From an uncultured Bacteroidales bacterium (GTDB taxonomy: Bacteria > Bacteroidota > Bacteroidia > Bacteroidales > Bacteroidaceae): 64,000 nt of DNA. The notes under the pieces were generated by a model. That model did no database searches. It was not told the origin of the DNA and saw only the letters and a list, made by a program, of their open reading frames with translations. Location of the stretch: NCBI GenBank assembly GCA_902779165.1, contig CACZAN010000016.1, positions 1 to 64,000 of the forward strand. Direction: 5' to 3'. The position numbers and the translations under genes are program-made. Each line of letters starts with the position of its first letter. Within the stretch, counting starts at the first letter, position 1. Positions 9,701-17,600 of the stretch are shown piece after piece.

Positions 9701-11491
9701 TCACCCGTGACTATGGACCTCTATGTCTATCGCAACCCGCTGCGCTGGACGGCCAAGCAGCTCAACCTGAATGTCTACTACGGCGAGGAATACACTTTCG
9801 AAGCCGTGGTGAAGAACCTCAGCGGCAAAACACGCCGCTTCAGCCTCGAAGGTTTGCCCGTCTGGATCACCGCCTCGCAGTACAGTGGCGTGGTTGGCCC
9901 CCTCAGCGAGCAGCCCATCACCTTCACCATCTCACCATATATTAATAAGGGTGACTTCGACGAGGTCATCTACCTCTCTGGCGAGGACGAGATGAGCGAG
10001 CCGTTGCCGCTGAATATCAAGGTGCGCGGCCAGGCTCCAGACTGGGCCGTGGACGAATTCCTGTTGAAAGACAATATCTCCATGAGTATCATCGGACAGG
10101 TCACGGTAGGCGATAAGATTGCTCACGACCCCGAAGATATGCTGGCCGTCTTCAACAGCGACCACCGTCTGCTCGGCGTCGCACATCTGGACTATGATGT
10201 CGAGGGTGTGGCTAACGACGGCCTGGTTTATCTGAATGTGTATAACAAAGACCTCTCCCCGATTCCGCTCTACTTCGAGTTCTATGATGCCTCCACGGGT
10301 GCCATTCACGAGATGATGCCGCTGAAGTACATAGATATGCTGACTTTCAAGAAAGATACCGTCATCGGAACCACTACCAACCCTGTCCTCTTCGATACCA
10401 ACAACGGTATGGTTCAGACCATTCCGCTGAAGAAGGGCTGGAACTGGGTATCCTTCAACGTGGAACCCGGCTCCAAGAAAGTGAAGGAGCTGCTGAACAA
10501 CGCTACCAAATGGGACGTGGGTGACGTCCTGGAAATCGACAAGTCCAACAACGAGCGCTACCTGATAGGCTACAAGTCCGTTGAAAATCCCAGCGAACGC
10601 AATAGTTACTTCAAGGTCTGGGACTATGCCGACAGCATCGTCACCATCGATCCTCGCCTGATGTACCGCCTCTACTCGGAGAGCGACAAGCTGGCCTATA
10701 TCGGTGGCTATTGGACGTACGAAGAGATTACCGTCTCCAAGGGATGGAACCGCATAGGCTACATCTCCAACCTGAACCTGCCTGTGGCCACGGCAATGTC
10801 TATCTACGCCGAATACGGCTCTGATGGCGACATCATCAAGAACCAGAGCGAGTTCGCCGTACTCTCCATAGATGCATCGGGCAACAAGCAATGGAAGGGC
10901 ACCCTAAAATACCTCCGTGTGGGTGAGGGCTACATGCTGAAGCGCAATGGCGACGGCGAGGTCTCCTTTGGATATCCCGAATATTTCTCGAACACGCGCT
11001 ATGGAGGCGAGACTTATGTGAAGCAGCACGCTCCCGCCTTCGAGAACACCAGCGGCACGAGCATGACTGTAGTGGCTGTGGCCGAGGACGTTGACGTGCA
11101 GCCCGGCGACCGCCTCGTCGCCTATCGCGATGCCGACATCTGTGGTATTGCAGAGGCCGACGAACAGGGAGTCTTCTACCTGAGTGTCGGAGCGCGCGAT
11201 GCCCTGGAGGCCAAGGAGGCCCAAAAGACGAGCCAGGGCCTCACCTTCACCCTGGAGCGCGACGACGAGCTGCTGGCCGTGACCACTCGCAGTCAGATTA
11301 CCTTCGCTCCCGATGCCGCCCTTGGTTCGCCCGATGAGCCTACAGCCATCCGCTTCATCACTGCAGACCAATTCGACGCCGACGGATGGTATGACCTCAG
11401 TGGCCGCAAGATCGTGAATAGCCGCCTGGGTAATCGTAAAATGCCTAAGGGCGTCTATATCCATAACAACAAGAAAGTAATCGTGAAGTAA
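740..11491 (+). CDS. Giant exported multidomain protein (3583 residues) with GLUG-like, LamG-like and C-terminal sorting regions
   Basis: The N-terminus has a signal peptide with a hydrophobic core near residues 15-28 and a likely cleavage after AMA (about 31). Residues about 440-870 hold beta-helix/GLUG-like repeats such as GTFDGNGHTL and GTFEGNGHTL. Residues about 1150-1340 contain two carboxypeptidase-regulatory-like beta-sandwiches (TDETGFFIIDSL, TDSQGRFSISVP). Two LamG/concanavalin-like domains lie near 2490-2680 and 2695-2880; the second has GAWHHVALT and INGHIDEISMYE. Near 3220-3400 come two GWNWVSF/GWNRIGY modules. The last 40 residues (WYDLSGRKI, then KGVYIHNNKKVIVK) form a sorting-type tail seen on many Prevotella exported proteins, so surface delivery by a type IX-like route is inferred. 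A second ATG at 749 could also serve as start. A surface adhesin or structural protein is likely; no enzymatic motif was recognised. It is first in a probable four-gene operon. Confidence 0.85.
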   Translation: MWLMNHFFPAQRLRTVWMTVLMLLATQAAMADGTETSSNYMVMMAGMDQLQIQMPIYDEAGYDGWIDKGYIYVTPAGGIKQTLLYYYSEEKSGANPLLHYQKGVDGAMTLTPGNNSDVTVSSDLQNCRVSSSSDVFKVTVLWTVPAKMRGMELTISWSLHKKGNGDNITGEKDTDISISPTKITFPAIPDQIKPTVMEPMLGYDAAHAGQTMIIYSMAASEVTSLTAHYSEVNGQTETKVSKALEPEMSGFVYLDADRCYKDFSLEAHYLDTEGKARISHSDSITIPTLHQPYGLTAELQADGKVVLKWRCKNSGWNDILSSDTWDIQRNTSGAPEATTQWQSIDQLTFLSSDDEYTCTDNSMIDNYEGKPVYYRVRRSSTAVWDWKTGTFAQVSLPFTLCLPALSEAKVSRGAWNENRHEANFSFAFGGPEYDKQGRFILRTAADWEAFASKVNAGNTNLNAIMVADIDIGKSLSSVGDFGNNRGYGGTFDGNGHTLTVCYDTVNVEYAAPFRKVAFATIQNLHVAGKIVSKRKFAAGLAGNVLRGANLTVSNCRVSALVGSTIDGDASNGGFAAYVNGSVSIKNSLFDGQLVGAKSHSTGGFVGVGGTVVMENCLFRPDNVQLSANLTSCQTFSRAPGDQNRITNCYFTTSLDGTETTTIGGMEYLVLHNATDWNTFISKVMSANGNSDVNAIMANDFNVIYSVGYRNNIPFRGTFEGNGHTLGVSINSLDKDFIAPFSRTKDAVIRNLNVVGQVSGAMHASGLVGSSEGSTLRVENCHVSVRVFTTKTHSGGILGHGHKVKNYIRNCLFDGFIEAKTYNSNSYAGAIMGWEDGGTSNVVENNMENGTYTNINHAGMNYNASGGGHVYGGTNNWNTHNWGECNKVGALTGAQLVAKLGSQWVSWGQLAVPLQTTTEMGQGISAYDMEVAVLDTLLNQGNNKNQWQQQGNTMLPVMHRSTERDYSTTLWDKSAKLVLYTDKSVGGEVRYTERRELSEDERASGVLQHYELVSSCVDHDFRFVVEQAGSQLTPIDTVGIKATKEETGEAARYEFDNNVKIDTLMAKTEQSTVGLEWKVKGAGDFFRITRTDKATQKVDTLEKAYTMTSYVDRTPQPQHVYTYKVEGVNDCEGRHVSVATVDGWCKPTGMVRGYLRLRDGTALAGRKVTAEPQFDGGKVRSAYTDETGFFIIDSLVYVGQGSYKITAERKGDEGTITEYTASFNEDSNLDTKALLVMDSYYLLSGSVMYHGTSVPVIGAQFERDGQIVHNGSGKPVITDSQGRFSISVPQGQHTIRVVKDGHVFLDQGFYLDEKGKSDVSWQKSVHDYVFWDQTRVMLQGRVVGGDVQGGKPYGKLSSVNNLGDSLTIVMQLEGDNASYLVRDQLNASITERHTDYTFGINDLDTCHMDTYRHRLVIKPSPVTGEYYVPMLPVRYKVTEIYAEGYPTLFQAGKVGETLDLSRYIDQDTVTYSRIYHSAPTLDIAQYNMLGEDYMGIKSYTELDNTGKECKIELWNANAGYSFGHPVFMAGSSVIMTLSAVEKYYKNNNSRTSMPDIVHLPGGEVTIHNALIDTDETETVLLDSLGEGIYRFTPQNLTFTNEDDMALKTMTMTLLYDGTYYDVLPMDGKPIRGYVMASKAKSQGRRVVADGGTFLIDILRDPPGASSSAYIESGTKLNYTFSQNVKAQLGIKLDFGKGSGGSNMFKGTWAGQGSGASIGEISSVSNKLLYSQNFVSTYYNSWQYGYTFETTERISTSSGTNNVGRDADVFIGMTQNAIVEDAIAVRAISDSTYQRLKTHEGGSFNIGELEYKVPQGTMKVLAEGVDSKGSKVYLVRDEVYSVTSQLKSTFVHSAEYIEKELIPELLNLRNARLLSMETDSVTAQSIANSTGSAVYVSKLPNTDQSFGIEGNYTPFNPAGKDYTDSIAIYNEHIRTWIQFLALNEKEKLEASDLVKTYDVDGRSSISYSESFGVSDAQSRYWILPFFTGTTGTSMNFGGFDLSKASETSTSRFNGDGSGNIATMDIKMFGTEVTLKWQPIVALDYNYNFGKNESQSKKIGFTLGLSNRSNLLVDVYRTKISDKELKERIDAMKEAGYSDNEIDQMFFQMPTKEYLDYVKGKAGYGSVGAASIDYVNSNGAPTQYRSFVYRTRGGATCEPYEDERKTKYYCAGTLLDAKTIEIDRPRIWVEQASVSNVPYDEPARFTLHFVNESEVPAQATTTNPFLIFLDPTSNPKGARVYVDGHPMAGGGLSLLINPNEVVTKTLEVYPGTDYDYEDLQLGIKDPLDVNRWWTCTFSAHFVPVAGKVNISLPGDKWVVNTESQYDSDRQQYYMPVRIDGFDVNYRNFDHIELQYKLSTQGDKEWVNVCSYYKDSLLMAKATGECKLIEDDGKIMATFWGEADPIEQQYDLRAVNYCRLGNGFITRSSNILTGVKDTRRPQLFGTPKPEDGILGIGDDILLRFSEPIAGNYLRSLNNFQVLGQTNSNNISLSTDLRFHGSNGAFSLSPRNLSAKSFTVDMMINPENNNKNMTLFSHGDESDYLILGVSDDWRLTAVFKDTVFISETIPFKGLRQVAFVFKSDVENKTTQVTFYDGTRSLGSFQYQGLYGGSGEYDLAFSYLESTIWPSVDYEGEMLEFRLWNRALSVGEMNEYSQKRLTGYELGLLDNFPLNEGKGEFSFNRVISGGDLLLSEAAWNVPDGICMKLDGKKGFRIDPQKFSRTNYQDYTMMFWFRTSDEEGTLLSNGPAEDEADAKNHFNFGIRDGRLNLRLGGREMVTSDGMNDGAWHHVALTICRSRNVGNLYIDQSLKKTFSVDTLGGILGSYLAAGATYLGNDMVERPINGHIDEISMYEMALPENIIKATASLTPTGEELGLMAYLNFGRNELQQNNQQYLMPTGISLKRYRDWTTGELTTQRDTLIAQEVVDQLADKSCYAPMRGQATLENIPYSFVADGKDLLINLDLPDYRIEKTNVMVTVRNINDLNGNTMASPVTMDLYVYRNPLRWTAKQLNLNVYYGEEYTFEAVVKNLSGKTRRFSLEGLPVWITASQYSGVVGPLSEQPITFTISPYINKGDFDEVIYLSGEDEMSEPLPLNIKVRGQAPDWAVDEFLLKDNISMSIIGQVTVGDKIAHDPEDMLAVFNSDHRLLGVAHLDYDVEGVANDGLVYLNVYNKDLSPIPLYFEFYDASTGAIHEMMPLKYIDMLTFKKDTVIGTTTNPVLFDTNNGMVQTIPLKKGWNWVSFNVEPGSKKVKELLNNATKWDVGDVLEIDKSNNERYLIGYKSVENPSERNSYFKVWDYADSIVTIDPRLMYRLYSESDKLAYIGGYWTYEEITVSKGWNRIGYISNLNLPVATAMSIYAEYGSDGDIIKNQSEFAVLSIDASGNKQWKGTLKYLRVGEGYMLKRNGDGEVSFGYPEYFSNTRYGGETYVKQHAPAFENTSGTSMTVVAVAEDVDVQPGDRLVAYRDADICGIAEADEQGVFYLSVGARDALEAKEAQKTSQGLTFTLERDDELLAVTTRSQITFAPDAALGSPDEPTAIRFITADQFDADGWYDLSGRKIVNSRLGNRKMPKGVYIHNNKKVIVK

Positions 11492-11523
11492 CCTCATATC
11501 CTAAAATACATTAAAAGCGAAAT

Positions 11524-12033
11524 ATGAAAACTATTTGTCAAAGAAACCTTCTCCCCTCCCTAATGGGAGGGGCCTGGAGGTGGGTCTTTTGCCTTGCCCT
11601 CACTTTGGTGGTGGGGGGCTGCAGCAAAGACAACGATGATCCGGAATCCGGCGACTCCACCGTATTGCTGCAGGAGGGAACCGACAGCCGTCCCACCACA
11701 TGGGTACTTCCCGATGCATCGCTCTATGAACTCCGCATGTCGGTGCAGGTAGAGCTGGGCGACACGCTTGCCAACTTCCAAAGTTCCGAGGACCTGATGT
11801 GTGCTAAGATCAACGGTCAGGTGCGGGCTGTGACCTCTCCCTGCACTACGGGGGGCGTCATCTACTACCCCCTCATCATCTTGGATGATGGCCAGGGTGG
11901 AATGGTGAGCCTCTTCTATTACTGCGACTGCCTCCACCGCATCTTCACCATCGGGGAATGGGCCTCCTTCAATAGCTCCGCTGCCCCCACGGGCAACAGC
12001 GGCATCTATCGTCCTTGCTTCACACAAGAATAA
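11524..12033 (+). CDS. Lipoprotein of unknown function (169 residues)
   Basis: The protein begins with a hydrophobic stretch and a lipobox (LTLVVGGC), so it should be lipidated and held in the outer or inner membrane. Mature residues are about 32-169, with four to five cysteines (including YYCDCLH) and no family I recognise. It starts 32 bases after the giant protein's stop and is probably translated from the same mRNA. An 8-bp perfect palindrome (11553-11572), resembling intergenic REP-like elements, lies inside the signal-peptide codons and encodes LPSLMGGA. An accessory subunit for the giant protein is a guess from position only. Confidence 0.7.
   Translation: MKTICQRNLLPSLMGGAWRWVFCLALTLVVGGCSKDNDDPESGDSTVLLQEGTDSRPTTWVLPDASLYELRMSVQVELGDTLANFQSSEDLMCAKINGQVRAVTSPCTTGGVIYYPLIILDDGQGGMVSLFYYCDCLHRIFTIGEWASFNSSAAPTGNSGIYRPCFTQE
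11551..11588. repeat. REP-like palindrome inside a lipoprotein signal sequence
   Basis: CCCCTCCC, loop TAAT and GGGAGGGG form a perfect 8-bp stem, followed by cctggaggtgggtc. A related imperfect palindrome lies at 13492-13514 inside the third gene of the same operon. Confidence 0.6.
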
Positions 12034-12056
12034 AGACATAGCACATAAACCAAAGA

Positions 12057-13634
12057 ATGAAGAGAACAATAAGTATCGTACTGGCCTTGGTCGTCGGCCT
12101 GATGGCCAGCGCCCAGACATCTGGTGATTGGACAGCCTATAAGGCAGCATCCTTTTCCAATATAGACGTAGGTGCGAAGACCATCACCATCACTTCGTCT
12201 GAGGAGTTGGCTTTATTTGCCTACAATGTGAATAATCAAACAAAGGATTTAAACGAAGTGTCCTTCAAGGATTACACGGTCACTTTGGGGGAAGACCTCG
12301 ACTTGTCGGGGCATTATTGGATTCCCATAGGTACCTATTATACAGCGGAGACGTTCACAGGCACCTTCAACGGCGCAGGCCACACCATCTCCAACCTGGA
12401 CCTCTATGTCGAAGGCAGTGTGACTGGGAATGTTGCAGGCCTCTTCGGACAGATAGGCACGGGTGGCACCGTGAAGGATGTCATCATCATCAGCGGTCCC
12501 TATATCGGCATCAAGGCCCCTACGGCACACTGCTCCATCGGAGGCATTGCAGGAATCAACAGCGGCACCATCATTGGCTGTGCAAACGCCGCCAAAGTGA
12601 CGGGCAATTATGCTGGTGCCTGCGTGGGCGGCATCGCTGGAGAAAACAACGGTACCATTCAGAACTGCTATAATCTGGGAATCGTCTACACGTCTCAGGG
12701 CGATAATAATATCGGCGGCATTGTGGGCGATAACAAAGGCTACGTTCAAAACTGTTTCACGCGATGTCAGATCACGGTTGGCGAAACCGTTACGGTTTAC
12801 CCCCTTGTGGGCAACAATGGTGGCACCATCGCAGGCTGCTTCTATGCCAACGGCTCCACATATAATCCCCTGACTCCTGAAATCCGGGCACTTAGCAACA
12901 ATGCTGACAATGCCGCTGCGATTTCCTCAGCTGCCGCCGCAGGAACAGGTCAGAACATCCTCCTCCAAGACCGCACCCTCTTCACCGATGGCGGATGGAA
13001 TACCCTCTGCCTGCCCTTCAGCATTCCCGCCGGCGCAGAAGGCTACTCACCCATTGCCGGCGCCCAGGTGAAGACCCTCAGCAGCAGCTCTTTCTCCGCC
13101 GGTACCCTGACGCTGGACTTCACCGATGCCACCACGATAGAAGCCGGAAAACCCTATATCATCAAGTGGAATACTACGATTGCAGGTCATCTCGAAAACC
13201 CCGTTTTTATGAACGTGACGGTGAGCAGCGCCACCACCGACATCACCTCCATCTACGTGGATTTCATCGGCAGCTTCTCGCCCGTAGCACTCACGGCGAA
13301 CGACTACACCAAGCTCTATCTTGGTGGCGAGAACACCCTCTACTATCCCACAGAAAGCATGACCATCAATTCCTTCCGAGCCTATTTTTCATTGAAGGGA
13401 GTCGAGGCCGGAACCCCCTCATCGCCTGGAATCAAGGGCTTCGTCCTCAATTTCGATGACGATGCCACAGGCATCAACAGACTCACTCCCGACTCCTCCC
13501 ATAATGGAGGGGAGAAGACCGACGAATGGGTTGACCTCAGCGGCCGCAAGATCAATGCACCATCCACAATTCATAATCCACAATTGCCTCGTGGCATCTA
13601 TATCCATAACGGAAAGAAAATCATAATCAAATAA
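12057..13634 (+). CDS. Exported GLUG/beta-helix protein with C-terminal sorting tail (525 residues)
   Basis: The signal peptide ends near ASAQ (about residue 20). Residues about 90-270 carry GLUG-type repeats (GTFNGAGHTISNL, GGIAGINSGTIIG, GGIAGENNGTIQN, GGIVGDNKGYVQN), which fold as a beta-helix and are common in surface adhesins. Residues about 300-470 form a module (DGGWNTLCLPFS, GTLTLDFTDA, GKPYIIKW, GFVLNFDD) also found near the end of the protein at 14613-18803. The tail VDLSGRKI then RGIYIHNGKKIIIK is the same sorting signal as in the giant protein. The stretch TPDSSHNGGEKTD just before the tail is encoded by a REP-like palindrome. It lies 23 bases after the lipoprotein gene, in the same operon. 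Likely surface-exposed; ligand unknown. Confidence 0.8.
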   Translation: MKRTISIVLALVVGLMASAQTSGDWTAYKAASFSNIDVGAKTITITSSEELALFAYNVNNQTKDLNEVSFKDYTVTLGEDLDLSGHYWIPIGTYYTAETFTGTFNGAGHTISNLDLYVEGSVTGNVAGLFGQIGTGGTVKDVIIISGPYIGIKAPTAHCSIGGIAGINSGTIIGCANAAKVTGNYAGACVGGIAGENNGTIQNCYNLGIVYTSQGDNNIGGIVGDNKGYVQNCFTRCQITVGETVTVYPLVGNNGGTIAGCFYANGSTYNPLTPEIRALSNNADNAAAISSAAAAGTGQNILLQDRTLFTDGGWNTLCLPFSIPAGAEGYSPIAGAQVKTLSSSSFSAGTLTLDFTDATTIEAGKPYIIKWNTTIAGHLENPVFMNVTVSSATTDITSIYVDFIGSFSPVALTANDYTKLYLGGENTLYYPTESMTINSFRAYFSLKGVEAGTPSSPGIKGFVLNFDDDATGINRLTPDSSHNGGEKTDEWVDLSGRKINAPSTIHNPQLPRGIYIHNGKKIIIK

Positions 13635-13647
13635 ACGCCCCTTTATT

Positions 13648-13830
13648 ATGAAAAAACTTTATATCCATCCGACCGCCGTCGTGGTTGCATTAGAGATCGA
13701 GAACCAGTTGCTGGATGCGAGCCGAGTACAAACCGTTGATAGTGGCTCGGCTGACATTACCTATGGTGGCGGTAGCAACCAGGCAGCTCGCGTCAAATCC
13801 AACACAGTTGATTGGGACGACTGGGAATAA
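13648..13830 (+). CDS. Small conserved-looking peptide gene (60 residues)
   Basis: The 60-residue product starts MKKLYIHPTAVVVALEIE, has no signal peptide, and ends in a glycine-rich segment (ADITYGGGSN) and an acidic, tryptophan-rich end (NTVDWDDWE). This layout, with a start like MKK.YI.PT, a YGGG centre and a WDDW end, recurs in short uncharacterised proteins next to secreted-protein genes in Prevotella, as far as I recall. It starts 13 bases after the preceding stop codon and closes the operon. The function is unknown; a ribosomally made peptide precursor is one possibility. A strong minus-strand promoter at 14033-14063 points back at it. Confidence 0.6.
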   Translation: MKKLYIHPTAVVVALEIENQLLDASRVQTVDSGSADITYGGGSNQAARVKSNTVDWDDWE

Positions 13831-14511
13831 CGCCCAGGCGCGCGCTTCGTTGTTGAACTTCGTGGCGATGTGCAGGCCACCGTCTTCGTCAGTTCGTTGT
13901 AGGGATCTCGGTGGACGGCACCTGAGGCGCTCGACACCCGGCATTTCGGCATTTCGAGATTCCGAGTGTCGAATGTCGAGTGTCGCGGTCTCGAACTTCG
14001 GGTTTGACAATAATTATTGCTGTTTTCTGCTGCAAAGTTACATATCCTTCCTGACTCACCAAAATTTTTCAAAAATATGTGGCGGAGGGGCTGAAATAGG
14101 GCAAAGCCCACATGCTCAGGAAAGAAGACAACCTCTCCAGTGGAAGTAGTCAACTGTACTCAGACGAGGCAGTCAACCAAATCCGTACGGGTAGGCAAAT
14201 GTTAAAGAACAAGGTCTAAAGGGAGTCAACCATATTCAGGTTAAAACATAGGCGCGTAGACGCGTAGATGCATTGATGGTGCATTCTGCGCAGCTATCTC
14301 CAAACGCCTCCGCAGCTATTTCTGAAGCCTCTTGGAGTCTACTAGGAGGCGTACGTAATCTGTTGGATAGCAGATTGCTGTCTTGCAGTAGATTCCTTCG
14401 TGAAATCGCGCTGTTTGCAGTGTTTTTGGGCGCAGAAAGAGAAAAAGAGGTGTGGAAACGGTGAAAAAATGGGGCTTGAAGGCTGATTTTGATAGTTTTT
14501 AATAAAAAAAA
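13831..14511. other. Long intergenic region between two surface-protein units
   Basis: About 680 bases lack a convincing large gene. They hold an imperfect stem (gacacccggcatttcg near 13933 pairing with cgaatgtcgagtgtc near 13970), the minus-strand promoter at 14033-14063, and a 35-codon frame at 14112-14219 (MLRKEDNLSSGSSQ to KNKV) that has no visible ribosome site. At 14338-14396 is a segment similar to 28213-28262 (both contain a GCAGATTGC, then GTCTTGCAG, string). The 35-codon frame may be the remnant of a larger gene. Confidence 0.5.
14033..14063 (-). promoter_or_regulatory. Consensus minus-strand promoter facing the small peptide gene
   Basis: Read on the minus strand, TTTG (14060-14063), 19 bases and TAACTTTG (14033-14040) make a full Bacteroidota consensus. 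No clear minus-strand protein gene follows, so the transcript may be a non-coding or antisense RNA that reaches the 3' end of the gene at 13648-13830. Confidence 0.6.
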
Positions 14512-14541
14512 TTGTGAGTAGCGAAATTTTCCGTACCTTTG
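14512..14541 (+). promoter_or_regulatory. Promoter of the GGGIYN-repeat protein
   Basis: TTG at 14512-14514, 19 bases and TACCTTTG at 14534-14541 match the Bacteroidota consensus. The predicted start of transcription is near 14548, about 65 bases before the ATG at 14613. Confidence 0.75.
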
Positions 14542-14612
14542 CACTCAAATTAGGATTGTAATTGGGCTTAACCCATATTTTTATAGTACATATAGAGACA
14601 ACACTCAACACA

Positions 14613-17600
14613 ATGTCCTTCATCTCAAGAAAATCTTTAAGGCTCCTGGCCATCCTGCTCGTGCTCGCACAAGGTGCGCGGGCCGATGTAGTAGTTACTG
14701 GCGAGTCCGCGCTCAGAAGTGCCTTGGCCGACGGCGGGGTCGTGAAGTTGGGAAATGATATTTCGCTTTCGGGTACTCTGGTAATTGATAATCAGTATGG
14801 TGTGATCCTCGAGCTCAATGGCCATGATCTGAAACTTCCCATCGCGCAGGCCACCGTTCCCGTGGTCCGCGTTGTGGAGGGCTGTAAGCTTACGATTCGC
14901 AACGGCAGCGCCAGCGATAGGGGGAAGATTACAGGTAGCTGGGGAGAACAGAACCAACCGAACACGAGCTGCGGCATCTACAATAGCGGTACGCTGACGC
15001 TGGATGGCATCTTCGTATATCAGAACAGAAATACATCGATGGGTGCGGGCATCACGAATCACGGTGTGCTGACGATGACGAACACGGTGGTCGAAGGAAA
15101 CCGGAGTCAGCAGGGCGGCGGTATCTTCAATGCCCCGGGCGCCACGCTTTCGATGGAAGGAGGAGCCATTACGGGCAACATCGACTACCAGTCGGCCGGA
15201 GGACTCTATAATGCAGGCACCATCACGAAATTCAAAAATGTCCGCCTTGAGAGTAACACGGGCCGTTGTATCTTTAATGCCGGGACGATGAGCATGGAGG
15301 GCGGCACCGTTCAGGGAGGAAACACCAACGGCTATCCGAACAATTATAAAAACGGCGGTGGCATCTATAACAACGACAACGGAACGCTGACCATCAGCGG
15401 AACGACCATCAGCAGCAACAACGCACCCAACGGCGGCGGTATCTACAATGAGGGTCACTTGACCATCAGCAACGACGCCAGGATAACCAATAACAGTAAT
15501 GGCACTGACGGCGGTGGCATCTATAATGCTCAAGGGGGTATTGTTGAGATGACAGGTGGCTCCATTACGGGCAATCATTCGGAATCGGGCTGTTACAATT
15601 ACGGTACGATGACGTTGACCAATGTATCCATAACCAATAATGTCGGTCCCAGTTCAGATAACAGCCATGGCTTATTCAACGTTGGCACGCTGACTTTGGA
15701 TGGATGCATGGTCAGTGGTCATACGTCGTTATTTGGCGCCGGCATAGTGAACATAGGGACGCTGGACATGAAGGGAAGCACCTTCATTAAAGAGAATACC
15801 ACAACAGAAAATTCTTCCGGCATGGGCGCAGGCGTCTATAATGAAGGCAAGTTCACTATCAGCGGCGGCACCATCACGGGTAACACCTCCCCCACTCCGA
15901 CGGGGAAAGGCGGCGGCATCTATAACAACAGCCCAGATAGCGGCGACAACGGCATCTATATGACCGGTGGCACCATCGTCAGCAATACGGCTGCTCAGGG
16001 CGGAGGCATCTATAACAACAGTGGCACCACAATCATCGCGGGAGGTAATGTGGGAGAACCGACGAGGGGTAATACGGCAGCTGGTAGCGGGGGCGGTATC
16101 TATAATTCAGCAAAACTGTCCTTCACCAGCGGCACCATCCATGGTAACACGGCACTCCACGGCGGCGGTGTCTTTAATGGTGGCGGCGGACGTATGCTTG
16201 TGACTGGAGGGACAATCGCACAAAACCAGGCAAGTCTCAACGGCGGTGGCATTTGCAACTATGCAACGCTGACGTTGGAAGGTGGCCGGATCTATGAGAA
16301 TACTTGCGGACAGAATGGCGGCGGCGTTTGGGCAGATGGCAGTATCAGTTCAGTCCTCTATATGCAGGGGAAACCCGAGGTGAGCGGAAACGTGAGGAAT
16401 GGCAATCCTAACAATGTTGCTTTGGGACTAAATACCACTGCGGAACAGACTGACAGTGCCAGGATACGGGTGACGGGAGCCTTCACGGCAGGGGCTAACG
16501 TCCATGTGCGATGCGAAGCCAGCGGCCTCTATAAGATTACCCAAGACTTCGGCGGTCAGCATAACCCAGAGACCATAGCAGGCACCGTCTTCACCGATGA
16601 TGCTGCTGCAAATTATGGTTTGAGTATCAATCAAGGTGAAGTGTACAGGATGCCGCTTGTCAAGAACACATCCTACCTTCAGGACGGAAGTCAGACCGCC
16701 GATGCCATGAAGTTGTCGGACGTCGCCGACGGCTCCGGCGTCTCCTTCGGCAGCGGATGGTTCGTCCTGGACGACAGCAAGACCTATGCGAACCGCATCA
16801 CCATCTTCGGCGACACCCATCTGATCCTGGCCAACGGTAAGACGCTGACCGCCAGCGCTGGCATCTATGTGCCGGAATGGTCGCAGCTCACCGTCTATGC
16901 ACAGGATGGCAACAGTAGTGTTGCCGGCGCCATCAGCGCTACCGGCTCAGAACACAATGCCGGCATCGGAGGCAACCTAAACCAGGATGCCGGCGCCATC
17001 ACAGTGTATGGCGGCAACGTCACAGCCACGGGTGGTGCGTATGCAGCAGGAATCGGCGGCGGCGGCGCCTATGCGGATAATAAAAGCGCGTACACCACAA
17101 TCAACATTCATGGTGGCAATATCACAGCCACCGGCGGCACCTCCGGAGCCGGCATCGGCACAGGTTGCGTTGGCCAGAATCTGATTATAGCTCCAGATGC
17201 TGTTAATCATCTGGATGTGTTGCCCAACATGTACAACTCGCATATCAATATCACTGGTGGCCGGGTGTATGCTACTGGCAAGTCGGGCGGCGCTGGTATC
17301 GGCAGCGGAGCTGACAGCTATTTCTTAGGCGAGATAAGTATTAGTGGCGGCACGGTGATAGCCAGTGGCGTCGGGTCTGACTACGTGGATCCAACGAATG
17401 CCAATCATTGTTGTTCCGCAGCAGGCATAGGATCGGGATTGAATGGCAGCTGCTACCTGTTCAGGCATCCCAATGCCGACCCCATGGAACGCAGAGCCAC
17501 CATCCGCATCAGCGGCGGCTCGGTGAACGCCCATGGAGGCCAATACGGAGCAGCAGGCATCGGCGGCGGTAGCAGGACTTATACGAATCCCGTGATAGAC

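Noticed and set aside
13690-14010. 106-codon minus-strand frame after the antisense promoter
   Set aside because: It starts at TTG only about 16 bases from the predicted transcript start, has no recognisable fold and overlaps the peptide gene; I report the promoter but not a protein.
14562-14612. 17-residue N-terminal extension of the GGGIYN protein
   Set aside because: It would place charged and polar residues before the signal peptide; the ATG at 14613 gives a standard signal.
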